Position numbers and translations under genes: made by a program. Of a DNA stretch of 64,000 nt, positions 1 through 8,394 are shown one piece after another. The stretch is from positions 5,146,001-5,210,000 of the forward strand of contig NZ_BIFQ01000001.1 in assembly GCF_003967515.1 (NCBI RefSeq), written 5' to 3'. A model generated the notes under the pieces. It was given only the letters and a program-made list of their open reading frames with translations. It did not search any database and was not told where the DNA came from. Origin of the DNA: Dictyobacter aurantiacus. Its GTDB lineage: Bacteria > Chloroflexota > Ktedonobacteria > Ktedonobacterales > Ktedonobacteraceae. Positions within the stretch are counted from its first letter, which is position 1. Each line of letters begins with the position of its first letter.

Positions 1-856
1 CCCCGGCCCAGCCGGCCTGCAGCAGATCGGTGTCGTCGCGTCCCTCGCGCAGCCAGCCGAACATCAGACGCCGTCCCTGGTCATCGCGCATGGACTGCGG
101 GGCGTAGAAGTGCCGCCCGCCATCCAGCAGACCCTGGCTCTCGGGCGTAAAGGTAAAGTTTTGATAACTACCGATAAAGTAATAGACCAGGCCATCGGGG
201 ATCGATGAGACGGTCAGGAGGTGCTTGTCGCCGAGGGGAAAGAAGTCGGGACATTCCCACATGGTGCCGCTTTCGTCTTTGTTGCCCACGCATAGCGGCT
301 GCAGGTATTCCCACCGCAGCAGGTCGGGCGAGCGATAGAGCAGGGCGGCGCCACCGACGCCTTTAAATCCCGAGCCGATCACCTGGTACCACATCTCGCC
401 TTCCTGCCAGACGCAGTGGTCGCGGAACTCGACGATATCCAGCTCGGCCGGCCAGTCAGCCACGACCGGATTGCCGGCGTATTTGTGCCACGTGCGCAAA
501 TCGTCATCCTGACTCGTTGCGACACAGGGAAGCTGGCGACCGTGCGCGTTGCCGCTATAGACGATGGTCGCGACGCCCTGATTGTTGACTATGCAGCCGG
601 ACCAGCAGCCGTCCTCGTCGGGTCCCCCCTCGGTGGGTGAGAGGGCGATGGGCAGATGGGTCCAGTGCAGCAGGTCCGCGCTCATGGCGTGCCCCCAGTG
701 GATCTTACCAAACAGGGGACCATGCGGATGATACTGATAGAAGAGGTGGTAGTTGCCCTTCCACTGCACCAGTCCATTGGGGTCGTTCATCCAGTTGGAG
801 GGGGCCTGGAAGTGATAGGCCGTACGATGGTGATCGGTCAAGTGTTTTCTTTGCAT
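1..856 (-). CDS. GH32 beta-fructofuranosidase/levanase, C-terminus beyond left edge
   Basis: Glycoside hydrolase family 32 enzymes hydrolyse sucrose, inulin or levan at terminal fructose. Read on the minus strand, the N-terminal part shows WMNDPNG (about residues 22-28) with the catalytic nucleophile Asp, a FRD segment matching the transition-state-stabilising Asp (the family usual FRDP reads FRDH here), and MWECPDFF carrying the acid/base Glu. These are the three hallmark blocks of the five-bladed propeller. About 285 residues are inside the window; the rest, including the C-terminal beta-sandwich, lies beyond base 1. Start: ATG at 856, with AAGGA about 11 bases upstream; an in-frame ATG at 868 directly abuts the same AAGG and is too close. 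No signal peptide is visible, so the visible part looks cytoplasmic. Confidence 0.88.
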   Translation of the reverse strand, partial: MQRKHLTDHHRTAYHFQAPSNWMNDPNGLVQWKGNYHLFYQYHPHGPLFGKIHWGHAMSADLLHWTHLPIALSPTEGGPDEDGCWSGCIVNNQGVATIVYSGNAHGRQLPCVATSQDDDLRTWHKYAGNPVVADWPAELDIVEFRDHCVWQEGEMWYQVIGSGFKGVGGAALLYRSPDLLRWEYLQPLCVGNKDESGTMWECPDFFPLGDKHLLTVSSIPDGLVYYFIGSYQNFTFTPESQGLLDGGRHFYAPQSMRDDQGRRLMFGWLREGRDDTDLLQAGWAG

Positions 857-868
857 GTATGTCGTCAT

Positions 869-1203
869 CCTTGGCTGCGAGATAGATTTACAGAGTGCTA
901 GCGATAGGGCTCGGCCGCAATCAATCACAGCATAGCGTCAAAAGTGCTACTTGTCCATAATTATTTTTACCCTTGAGGTCGGGCAAATTTGGTAATGGCG
1001 TTTTTCAATCTGGTATAGTAAAGGGGGTAGGTAATCTTTTTCTTGTGCTATAGCATATTTCACTATGAAGTATGCCAATTTGTTGACGGCCATTTTGTAG
1101 GTAGGTAAAATGAGTACGCATAACAACTCTAATTATGGCCTGCTGATAAATTAGTGTAAACAGTGATGCATGCCTTTAAGTTATTTAAATTGAGGAGGCA
1201 AAT
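869..1203. other. AT-rich intergenic region
   Basis: About 335 bases between divergent genes (GH32 on minus, glycosyltransferase on plus). No convincing ORF. The only recognisable element is the promoter-like pair at 1083-1111, listed separately. Confidence 0.6.
1083..1111 (+). promoter_or_regulatory. Candidate sigma70-type promoter for the GT39-like gene
   Basis: TTGACG at 1083-1088, a 17-base spacer and TAAAAT at 1106-1111, in an AT-rich stretch. A start near 1118 would give a leader of about 85 bases before the TTG start at 1204. Seen by eye only. Confidence 0.4.
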
Positions 1204-2922
1204 TTGCCCGGTGTGCGCATTTTGAAGTACATAAAAAAGAATACCTATGGAGTGGCGGCCGCCGCCATTATCGTGTTTGCGGTCGGCTTGCGACTCACTC
1301 TGATAGCCTTGCACTGGCCGCCTACCAATGGCGATGAAGGCGTGATGGCCACCATGGCTTATAACATCGCGTATCGTGGTGAGCATCCGACGATTTTTTA
1401 TGGGCAGAATTATATGGGGGTGCTGGAGGCTTATCTGGGCGCCCTGTTTTTTCACATCTTTGGTGGCCCTTCACTGACCGCCCTGCGCCTGGGGGTCGTG
1501 CTGATGGTGGGGCTCTTTTTCGTCTGCATGTACTGGTTGACCAGTCTGCTCTTCTCAAAAAAGCTGGCCCTGGTGACGCTGGGCCTGTTGAGCGTTGGCT
1601 CTATCCCGTACCTGACGCGTCAGACCATCGCCACCGGTGGTTCTTCACAAACACTCCTCTTTGGTTCGCTGGCCTTTCTTATCGCGGCATGGCTGGCCCG
1701 GACCTATCAACGGCACGCCACGGTCCGTACGCGGCTGCGGCGCCTGCCCCTCTATGGAGCGTTCGGCCTGGTGGCGGGACTGGGCATGTGGAGCGACATG
1801 ATCGTGCTGCCATTTCTGGCTATGGCTGGCCTGCTGATCCTCGTTTTCTGCTGGCGTGAACTGCTGATCTGGGGCGGCTGGCTGCTGGCCGGTGTGGGCG
1901 CCCTTGTCGGTCTCTACCCATCGCTCTTGTTTAGCATGAACCGGGGATTGAATCCTTTTATAACCCTCTTCAACCTGGTACAGGGAACGGGATACGATCC
2001 GACGGCGTCGCTGGGACTCTGGCACAACACCGTGGAGACCGTGCAGGTGACCATTCCGACCGCGACGGGCTTCCCTTTTTGCCCGGTGATCGAGTATCCG
2101 TTCCTGGGAGATAATACGCCTCGTACCTTGCAGTGCGGCATTATCCATACCGCCTGGGGTGGCGGCTATCTCTTGCTGATCCTGACGGCGTTGATCTTTA
2201 CCCTCCTGCTCTTGCAGCGCGTGATTCGGTATAGACAGGAGGTGACCGCCGAGGAGCGCCATCACCTGCTGGTGAGCCGCATCGCGCAGTTGCTGATGAT
2301 CGGCGCCGCGATCGGCGTGATCGTCGTCTTCATTCGCAGTACCGGCCCCTTCAATCAGCCGGGCTATCATGCACGCTACTTCGTTGGCCTGTTGATTATC
2401 TTGCCAGCGCTGCTTGATCCCCTGTGGAGTGCCGCCAGCAAACTGCATCCGCAGGCTCTCTGGCAGCGCGTGCGTACCTATTTTTGCCGCGCCATCCTGG
2501 CTATTGTGGCGCTTATCCTGATCATTGGTACGGTAATCGCCTTTAGCGAGGTGCCCAATGCGCAGACCTTCAATGCTCAGCGCAGCGACCTGGCGGCGCA
2601 GCTGGAGCACCTCGGGGTCAAGCATGTGTATACGGATTATTGGACCTGCTACAGCCTGGTTTTTGCCAGTCAGGAACGGGTCATTTGTGGCGTGATCAAC
2701 CACCATCTCAATCCCTCGCACAACCGCTATCCGCCGTTCTATACCGCCGTTCATCAGGATAAGGCCGCCTCCTGGATGTGCCCTAAAGATCCCAATATGA
2801 CCACAACCGAATATGACTGCCTCGACTGGTTGAATAAACGCATGGCGAAGCAGCCGCCCGGTAAATACAAGCGCTATGACATCGACAACTATGTCCTCTA
2901 CCGCTACATGCCCCAGCATTGA
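1204..2922 (+). CDS. Polytopic membrane glycosyltransferase, GT39/ArnT-like
   Basis: A 572-residue integral membrane protein with about ten hydrophobic segments. After the first segment (about residues 15-35) comes a GDEG motif (about 43-46) in the position of the catalytic Asp-Glu of the GT39/ArnT/PMT superfamily. Members of that superfamily move sugars from polyprenyl-phosphate donors to proteins or lipids on the outer face of the membrane. A soluble C-terminal domain of about 115 residues, rich in Tyr and Cys, follows the last segment. Start: TTG at 1204, chosen because GAGGAGG (1192-1198) sits 5 bases upstream and no ATG fits. It stands alone and is followed by hairpins. Donor and acceptor cannot be told; it could also be annotated simply as a hypothetical membrane protein. 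Confidence 0.65.
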   Translation: MPGVRILKYIKKNTYGVAAAAIIVFAVGLRLTLIALHWPPTNGDEGVMATMAYNIAYRGEHPTIFYGQNYMGVLEAYLGALFFHIFGGPSLTALRLGVVLMVGLFFVCMYWLTSLLFSKKLALVTLGLLSVGSIPYLTRQTIATGGSSQTLLFGSLAFLIAAWLARTYQRHATVRTRLRRLPLYGAFGLVAGLGMWSDMIVLPFLAMAGLLILVFCWRELLIWGGWLLAGVGALVGLYPSLLFSMNRGLNPFITLFNLVQGTGYDPTASLGLWHNTVETVQVTIPTATGFPFCPVIEYPFLGDNTPRTLQCGIIHTAWGGGYLLLILTALIFTLLLLQRVIRYRQEVTAEERHHLLVSRIAQLLMIGAAIGVIVVFIRSTGPFNQPGYHARYFVGLLIILPALLDPLWSAASKLHPQALWQRVRTYFCRAILAIVALILIIGTVIAFSEVPNAQTFNAQRSDLAAQLEHLGVKHVYTDYWTCYSLVFASQERVICGVINHHLNPSHNRYPPFYTAVHQDKAASWMCPKDPNMTTTEYDCLDWLNKRMAKQPPGKYKRYDIDNYVLYRYMPQH

Positions 2923-2925
2923 CCC

Positions 2926-3018
2926 GCACCTGGCGCGCCAGGTGCCTGGGGAACGCAGGCGTCCCCACCCTGTTTTTTGAGGCGGTCGAGGGCGCATCCG
3001 CGCCCTCGACCGCCTCAA
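2926..3018. repeat. Palindrome plus 19-bp tetraloop hairpin (family D element, copy 1)
   Basis: Directly after the GT39-like gene. First comes a perfect 20-base palindrome (2926-2945), then the motif GGAACGCAGGCGTCCCCA (2950-2967), then a perfect 19-bp stem (2977-2995 with 3000-3018) closed by ATCC. There is no T-tract, so this is not a classic intrinsic terminator. The 2950-2967 motif recurs, with two substitutions, at 10914-10931, again about 10 bases before a long tetraloop hairpin, so the two are copies of one element type. Confidence 0.75.
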
Positions 3019-3078
3019 GCCTGACTGTTGAGCACCCCAAAAGAGCAGGCACCCACCTCCTTCGCCTGCTAGAACGCA

Positions 3079-3262
3079 TGCGAGCAGACGCTCCCTACTT
3101 CACATATTGGTACCCATGCGAGCAGCCCCTACCCGCTTTACATGCTGGCATTGGTGCGAGCAGCCCCTACCCGCTTTACATGCTGGCATTGGTGCGAGCA
3201 GCCCCTACCCGCTTTATATGCTGGCATTGGTGCGAGTAGCCCCTACCCGCTTTATATGTTGG
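3079..3262 (+). repeat. 38-bp tandem repeat, five units
   Basis: Head-to-tail 38-bp units start at 3079 (diverged), 3117, 3155, 3193 and 3231 (the last truncated when it runs into the hairpin at 3253). Units two to four are nearly identical and contain the block CAGCCCCTACCCGCTTTA. There are no spacers, so this is not CRISPR. Small ORFs through it are by-products of the repeat. Confidence 0.9.
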
Positions 3263-3333
3263 TGTATCGGGCGCGCGAATGCGCGCCCGATACACCAACA
3301 TATAAAATTCGCGCGTCCGCTTGCGGACGCGCG
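3253..3333 (+). repeat. Family A hairpin element, copy 1
   Basis: A perfect 24-bp stem (3253-3276 with 3281-3304) with loop GAAT, then an 11-bp GC-rich stem (3310-3320 with 3323-3333), then GTGGACGCGCTCACGC. The same order of modules (GGTG-initial hairpin, GCGGACGCG hairpin, GCGCTCACG tail) recurs at 7701, 32872 (inverted), 33103 and 43069. The left arm is fused to the last unit of the 38-bp tandem array. Confidence 0.8.
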
Positions 3334-3781
3334 AGTGGACGCGCTCACGCACACCACCCCCATAGCACATATATGAATAGTCCTATTTCATAGTTACATA
3401 CTATACGAGTAAGCTGTTATGATGTATAGTGTATACAAGAAGAATTTTATGGTTATTTATGAATGCTCGCGCCTTCATTCTGAAAGAGGACCAGCCGGAG
3501 ATTCGCGAAAATCTCATGGTGCAGCAGGGATGTTCCCCCCTTCTCCTCTTAGTGCATGTCGTGTGAGCTGGCGATCGGTAAAAAAGAGCGTTTTAGCTTT
3601 TGACAGGATGTCGATTGAAAGTGTAAATATTTATCGTTATCTATTTTACCTCTGCCTTAACCTGTCGCCGTTAAGATGCTTCCTCGACACGTTTACCGGG
3701 ACGTACCAGCCGTAAGGATGTTGTTCACTATATGTGCGTGTCTGTGGTACTTATTTTTGTTATGTCAAAAGGAAATCGTCT
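3334..3781 (+). other. Intergenic leader region of the Cache/sugar-receptor operon
   Basis: About 450 bases with no convincing gene. A promoter-like pair, TTGACA (3600-3605), 18 bases, TAAATA (3624-3629), would give a 5' leader of about 145 bases before the ATG at 3782. No known riboswitch fold was recognised in that leader. Confidence 0.45.
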
Positions 3782-5299
3782 ATGGTCCTATCGAAGCGTC
3801 TATTGCCTCCTTATCGAAGACTTACGTTGACGGCCAGGTTCTCTGGCCTGTTAGTCCTTGCTGTGGTTCTTCCTCTGATTATTACGGTCGTGGCGAGTGA
3901 GTTTTCGCTGCGCCCGACGTTGATCGCGCAGGCCAGTGATCAGATGGGGACCGATGCGAGCTCGCATGCCCAGGCTATTGATGCCCTGCTGATTGCCCGG
4001 TTGCAGGATTTACAGTATATCAGCCAGTACAAGGCGATTAAGCGCTTCCTGGCGGGTGATGCTACATATCGCGACCAGGCCCTCAACGAGATGGCCGTCG
4101 GTAATCACCTGGACCCCCACTATGGCAACTGGACCCTGTTTGATGCGACCGGGAATCTGGTGCTCTCCTATCCGGGCGCCCTGGATCGTGGGCAGGATAA
4201 GATTCCGCTGCCGATGCTGGCTCGCCTGCAGAATCATAGCAATTCGTTGATCTCCGATGTGCACCTGGATACACGTACGCAGATGGCGTATGTGGACATG
4301 TATACGCTGATTACGTCTGAGCAGAATAATCTGGTGGGCTTTGGGCGCGCCACTTTCTTGCTCAATGATATCTGGACAGCGGTCAACAACGAGAATAGCG
4401 CGGCCCCCGGTAGCTATGCGATGATCCTGGATGGCAACGGTGTGCGCATCGCCTATACCAATCCCGATAAGACGTTGACGACCTTCCCCGCTCCCCTTTT
4501 CAAGCCGGTCGGTAATCTGCTGCCCGTCGTTCAGCAGCAGGTGAAAGATGAAAATCTGTATGGGAACTCGCTGAACGCGGTGCGGCCATTGGGCGATCCT
4601 TCGCTGGCAAATATGCAGCAGGATCCGAACTGGCCTGCCGCCTTTAACTTTACGCCCGCTACCAAAACTGAGGATTACCAGGCCTACCAGGTGAAGACTC
4701 ACGTGGTGCCCTGGACGTATATCGTGCTGCGACCGACGAGCACGATTACCTCGGCCGCCGATCGGCAGAACCTCTATCTCTATTTGATCGCGGCTGTGGT
4801 GATGGTGATCGCGGCCCTGGTCGGTATGCTGGTTGGCCGTACCATCACACGACCGATCCTGTCGTCCGTTAATTCGCTGGTGAGCAGCAGTGAGATGCTC
4901 AATACCCTGGCGTCGCGCGAGCAGGTGACGGCGACGGAGCAGAAGTGGATCGTCGAATCGTCACAGACCGCGCTGCAGTCGGTGCAGTACTATACGGAGG
5001 CGACCAGCGTGGCGGCGCGCAAACTGGATGAGATCGGTGAAGATCTCAGGCGCAACTGGAACCGTAATGATCCTCGGCTGGCCGCGCAACGCCTGAATGA
5101 GATCCTGTCGGCAGCCCATTATATTGAAAAGGTGTCCGAACACCAGGATAAGAGTAATCAGAGTCTGGGGACGGCGATCCGCATCGCGACCCAGGTGACG
5201 GATCAGTTGATCGCGGGCGCTACCTCGGCCAGCGAGGCGTCAATCCAGCTGCAGGAAGTTATCAGACAGCTGCGTCAGGTTGTAGGAGGAAACAAATAA
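3782..5299 (+). CDS. Membrane-bound Cache-type sensor without kinase domain
   Basis: 505 residues: a membrane helix at about 20-39, an extracytoplasmic region of about 290 residues that looks like a double Cache ligand-binding domain, a second helix at about 331-353, and a cytoplasmic tail of about 150 residues that is helical and Gln/Ala/Ser-rich, ending LRQVVGGNK. There is no HisKA, HATPase, GGDEF or complete MCP hairpin. The tail clearly resembles that of the protein at 33526-35046, so the two are paralogues. Start: ATG at 3782 with AAAAGGAA (3767-3774) 7 bases upstream; an upstream in-frame start at 3734 lacks a site. Its stop overlaps the start of the sugar-binding lipoprotein (TAATG), implying translational coupling. 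Inference: it senses a sugar directly or through that receptor and signals to an unknown partner. Confidence 0.75.
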   Translation: MVLSKRLLPPYRRLTLTARFSGLLVLAVVLPLIITVVASEFSLRPTLIAQASDQMGTDASSHAQAIDALLIARLQDLQYISQYKAIKRFLAGDATYRDQALNEMAVGNHLDPHYGNWTLFDATGNLVLSYPGALDRGQDKIPLPMLARLQNHSNSLISDVHLDTRTQMAYVDMYTLITSEQNNLVGFGRATFLLNDIWTAVNNENSAAPGSYAMILDGNGVRIAYTNPDKTLTTFPAPLFKPVGNLLPVVQQQVKDENLYGNSLNAVRPLGDPSLANMQQDPNWPAAFNFTPATKTEDYQAYQVKTHVVPWTYIVLRPTSTITSAADRQNLYLYLIAAVVMVIAALVGMLVGRTITRPILSSVNSLVSSSEMLNTLASREQVTATEQKWIVESSQTALQSVQYYTEATSVAARKLDEIGEDLRRNWNRNDPRLAAQRLNEILSAAHYIEKVSEHQDKSNQSLGTAIRIATQVTDQLIAGATSASEASIQLQEVIRQLRQVVGGNK

Positions 5300-6453
5300 T
5301 GGGAAGAGCAGTCATCAAGCGTTCGGGTCAACGGACCCTTGTGTGGTATCAGCTGGCGGCCGTCCTGCTCTTCTGCGGTCTGCTGCTGACCTCCTGTTCC
5401 CTCGGCGATACGGCGGGCACGGTCAATATCCCCTCCGGCAACGGTGGCAAGGATTGTACCCGCGTGGGCGTTTTTCTGCCCGATAGGACGACCTCCGATC
5501 GCTGGGAGCACAACGACCATCCTTTGCTGGAGGCGGCGATTACAAAGGCCATCCCCGGCGTGCATTTTGACTATCATAACGCCAACGGTGATAGCGACGC
5601 CCAGATGGCCCAGGCTACCACGGGTATGGAGAATGGAGATTGTATCCTGGTGGTGGCGGCCCACGATAGTATCGCCGCCTCCTCTATCGTGACCCTGGCG
5701 AAGGAGCATAATATACCGGTTATCGCCTACGACCGCCTGATTCAATCTCCTGACCTGAATTACTATATCTCTTTTGATAATATCAAAGTGGGGGTCTTGC
5801 AGGCGCAGTATATCGTCAGTCATTACCAGCAGTATCGGCGCGGCTTCCATACCAATATCACTATGATCAGTGGTTCACAGACCGATACTAACGCCCTGAT
5901 GTTCAGTATCGGGGCGCATTCGGTGCTCGATCCCATGCTGGCGCAGCATACGCTATCGATCGTCAACGAGGTCTTTACTCCTGACTGGAGCAATGCGACG
6001 GCCCAGACCGAGATGGAGGCCGCGCTGGCGGATCAGAAAGATGATATCCAGGTGGCCTACGTGGCGAACGATGGTATGGCCACTACCGCTATACAGGCCC
6101 TGGATAACGCCGGCCTGTCCGGCAAGGTCCTGGTCACCGGCCAGGATGCGACCGTGGGCGGCCTGCGCAACATCTTGCAGGGTAAGCAGAACATGACCGT
6201 CTACAAGCCGATCGCCAAAGTGGCGCTGTCGGTTGGCGATCTGGTCAAGGCTCTGCACGATGGCAAAGATGTGAAGAATCTGACGCACGGAGCAATTACT
6301 TCTACCTACAATGGCGGTAAGATCCCTTCTATCCTGGATGAGCCAGTCTCCGTGGATATCCACAACATCTCCCAGACGGTGATCAAAGATGGGTATGTGA
6401 GCAAAAAGGATCTCTGCGCCGGCCTCCCGGCTGGCACCGGCAACTTCTGCTAG
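5299..6453 (+). CDS. XylF-like sugar-binding lipoprotein
   Basis: A 384-residue periplasmic-binding-protein-fold receptor of the D-xylose/ribose type. The N-terminus is a lipoprotein signal with lipobox LTSC (lipid Cys about residue 34). The mature part opens with VGVFLPD, followed by NIPVIAYDRL and VTGQDATVGGLRNI, blocks characteristic of XylF-like receptors. It starts at 5299 inside the stop codon of the Cache gene, with AGGAGGA (5284-5290) 8 bases upstream. No ABC ATPase or permease gene follows, unlike normal xylFGH operons. It may therefore serve as a sensory co-receptor for the Cache protein rather than in transport, or share a permease encoded elsewhere. Fold assignment is strong; the sugar is inferred. 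Confidence 0.85.
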   Translation: MGRAVIKRSGQRTLVWYQLAAVLLFCGLLLTSCSLGDTAGTVNIPSGNGGKDCTRVGVFLPDRTTSDRWEHNDHPLLEAAITKAIPGVHFDYHNANGDSDAQMAQATTGMENGDCILVVAAHDSIAASSIVTLAKEHNIPVIAYDRLIQSPDLNYYISFDNIKVGVLQAQYIVSHYQQYRRGFHTNITMISGSQTDTNALMFSIGAHSVLDPMLAQHTLSIVNEVFTPDWSNATAQTEMEAALADQKDDIQVAYVANDGMATTAIQALDNAGLSGKVLVTGQDATVGGLRNILQGKQNMTVYKPIAKVALSVGDLVKALHDGKDVKNLTHGAITSTYNGGKIPSILDEPVSVDIHNISQTVIKDGYVSKKDLCAGLPAGTGNFC

Positions 6454-6508
6454 CCGCCCGTCGCTTCTAAGCCGGGTCAAGCCCGGCACCTGGCGCGGCC
6501 GCATTAAA

Positions 6509-6589
6509 TTTAAAGGTGTTGCAGCAATTGCGCATTCGCGCAATTGCTGCAACACCTTTAAAAAAAGATTGGGGGCGTCAGCGCCCCCA
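6509..6589. terminator. Bidirectional terminator-like hairpins
   Basis: Between convergent genes. A perfect 25-bp stem (6509-6533 with 6538-6562, loop ATTC) is followed by an A-run (6561-6566), which reads as a T-run on the minus strand. An 8-bp GC stem (6570-6577 with 6582-6589) follows. Confidence 0.75.
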
Positions 6590-6620
6590 GGCTGGCTTAT
6601 GGGGCGCATCCCGCCAGGGA

Positions 6621-7418
6621 TTATTCTTGTGGCTGCTTGCGCAGGAAGACTTCGGCGGCCGGGTAGACAACCTCAATCTCGCTGAGCTCCTGGGCGTGGT
6701 CAATATGATCAAAGATGCGCAGGAGGATGCTCGCCTCATCGATCTCTTCCTGGCGTTGCAGCAGGGGTTTGGTGATGCGATGATCGTCTGAGCCAGAATA
6801 CACATACAGCGGGCAGCGAACCTCACCCGGATTGACGATTGGCCAGGAGACCGTGGCCTGCCAGCAGGCCATCAGCGCGGGTAGCGAACGTTCCTCGACC
6901 CAGCGTACGTCTTCGTTATCCAGGCCGAGCTCCCGCAGAGTCCCATCCTGCTGAGCCTTGTAGAGTACCTGTAGCTCCGATACGATCTGGTTGATGCGCT
7001 CTTCAAAGTAGACGCGACCAAAGAAGCTCCCGGCGGCGATGGCGCGACTGACGCGCTCAGAGCGCGCGGCGAGCTGTAGGGTCAGTGAGGCTCCAAAGGA
7101 GTGACCCCAGACCATGAACTTCTGGGCTTCACAGGCGTCAGCGACCGCAGAAATATCCGCCAGCATCTGCTCCAGACGATAGGCGCTGACGCTTGTTGGC
7201 TTGTCGCTCTCGCCAATGCCCCGGCGATCCATCGTCACCACGCGAAAATGCTGGCTCAGGCGCTCAACATAGCCCAGCTCATGCCAGATCTGACGCGCCT
7301 CGTCAAATCCCTGTAGCAGAATCAGGAGCGGGCCCTCTCCCTGTGCATCGTAGGCAATCTTTATTCCATCAGTCGCGGTAAGAAACATCCGTTTTTGCTC
7401 CATTTCCACATCAAACAT
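6621..7418 (-). CDS. Alpha/beta hydrolase
   Basis: 265 residues with a standard alpha/beta-hydrolase core: VVTMDRRGIGESD (about 60-72) and GHSFG with Ser107 as nucleophile. An acidic residue in YSGSDDHR and a His in the C-terminal FDHIDHAQE complete a plausible triad. No signal peptide, so cytoplasmic. Start: ATG at 7418, with AGAGGA 11 bases upstream; earlier in-frame ATGs at 7448 and 7511 have no ribosome site. Substrate unknown: the family includes esterases, peroxidases and C-C hydrolases. It is a single-gene unit ending in the shared hairpin at 6509-6589. Confidence 0.8.
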   Translation of the reverse strand: MFDVEMEQKRMFLTATDGIKIAYDAQGEGPLLILLQGFDEARQIWHELGYVERLSQHFRVVTMDRRGIGESDKPTSVSAYRLEQMLADISAVADACEAQKFMVWGHSFGASLTLQLAARSERVSRAIAAGSFFGRVYFEERINQIVSELQVLYKAQQDGTLRELGLDNEDVRWVEERSLPALMACWQATVSWPIVNPGEVRCPLYVYSGSDDHRITKPLLQRQEEIDEASILLRIFDHIDHAQELSEIEVVYPAAEVFLRKQPQE

Positions 7419-7679
7419 ATGTAAATGTATCCTCTCGTAGTATATCATGGGCAACCGACAACCACATAATTCCTCCCTCCTCTCTCGAATGTTGACATAT
7501 TCTGTTTTCACGCCTCATTTATCCGCCCGAACGCCTGCTTTTCCACTCACCTGCGATGCTCAATCGTTGTTGTTGATGATCATGCAAGCAAGGGCTCATC
7601 AGCGCCCTGTTCGCACCATCACCACCAACAAATGCGACCGCACATGCGTCTCATGAGCTGATACTGAGCAGGCAGGTGC

Positions 7680-7803
7680 GAAGCGCAGCAATCTATTACA
7701 GGATGGTGCAGCAGGGGCGCCGCGGCGCCCCTGCTGCACCATCCAAAAACAAACCAGTGCGGCCGCGCATGCGGACGCCCGAGCGGGGGCGCTCACGTAC
7801 CCC
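7680..7803 (+). repeat. Family A hairpin element, copy 2 (44-bp perfect palindrome)
   Basis: 7701-7744 is a perfect 44-base palindrome with core GGTGCAGCAGGGGCGC. It is followed after about 12 bases by GTGCGGCCGCGCATGCGGAC and then GCGGGGGCGCTCACGTACCCC (to 7803). This is the same module order as at 33103 and 43069. It lies between two divergent genes. Confidence 0.85.
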
Positions 7804-8394
7804 ACACAGCAACATCCCCGCACACACGCGGGAATTCTTCTATTCATCTGCTTATTTGCGTTTTATCTTTAATGCTTTTCGCGTTTTTTTGGACAAAAAT
7901 GGCATTTATAGTGTATACTATATATAGCGATGAACGGTATGATAGATCCGGGTTGAACCTATGCCTATGTGGAACATAGCATCTTTGTCCTCTTTCATAC
8001 GCCTGCCGCTTCTTTTCTATGTTGAAGGTAGATGCTCAGAAGCATTGCCAGCTTTTTGATTTGCTTTGCTGACCTCACTTCGATGCTGAGTTTTGGCTGC
8101 TATAGACGCCATTTTATGGTTGTAAGCAGCTTTACTATCCTGTGGCATTTTTTAGCTGTGATGTAGTGATTATTAGTACAGAAGATTTGTATAGAATTAT
8201 TGTATGTTAATAGTTTAATAGTTACTATAGCGTTGCTATAGATTTAGCAGGCAGGGCATACTTTTTTTGCGTAGTCTCTAGTTTAATAGTATGTAACTTT
8301 TTTACCTCGCAATTCGTGTACCTATGGGGAGTGGTTCCCATTGCATACATTGATGTGTTATGTGGGGTATAAAAATTAGCGCGAAAGGTCCAGT
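7804..8394. other. AT-rich intergenic region upstream of the GT4 gene
   Basis: About 590 bases, unusually T-rich compared with the coding DNA, with no supportable ORF or RNA gene. It presumably contains the promoter of the GT4 gene, but no clear -35/-10 pair stood out. Confidence 0.5.

Noticed and set aside
1645..3018. A 457-codon open frame on the minus strand
   Set aside because: It is the antisense of the GT39-like gene, with unnatural composition and no ribosome site; long antisense frames come from the codon bias.
3079..3262. CRISPR array
   Set aside because: Units are contiguous with no spacers, and no cas genes are present.
3107..3393. Overlapping small ORFs in the 38-bp tandem array
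   Set aside because: They repeat one peptide because the DNA repeats, have no ribosome sites and run into the hairpin.
3419..3715. 98-codon frame on the plus strand
   Set aside because: No ribosome site, atypical composition, and it overlaps the promoter-like hexamers at 3600-3629.
7599..7847. 82-codon minus-strand frame
   Set aside because: It spans the family A palindrome and is a by-product of the repeat.
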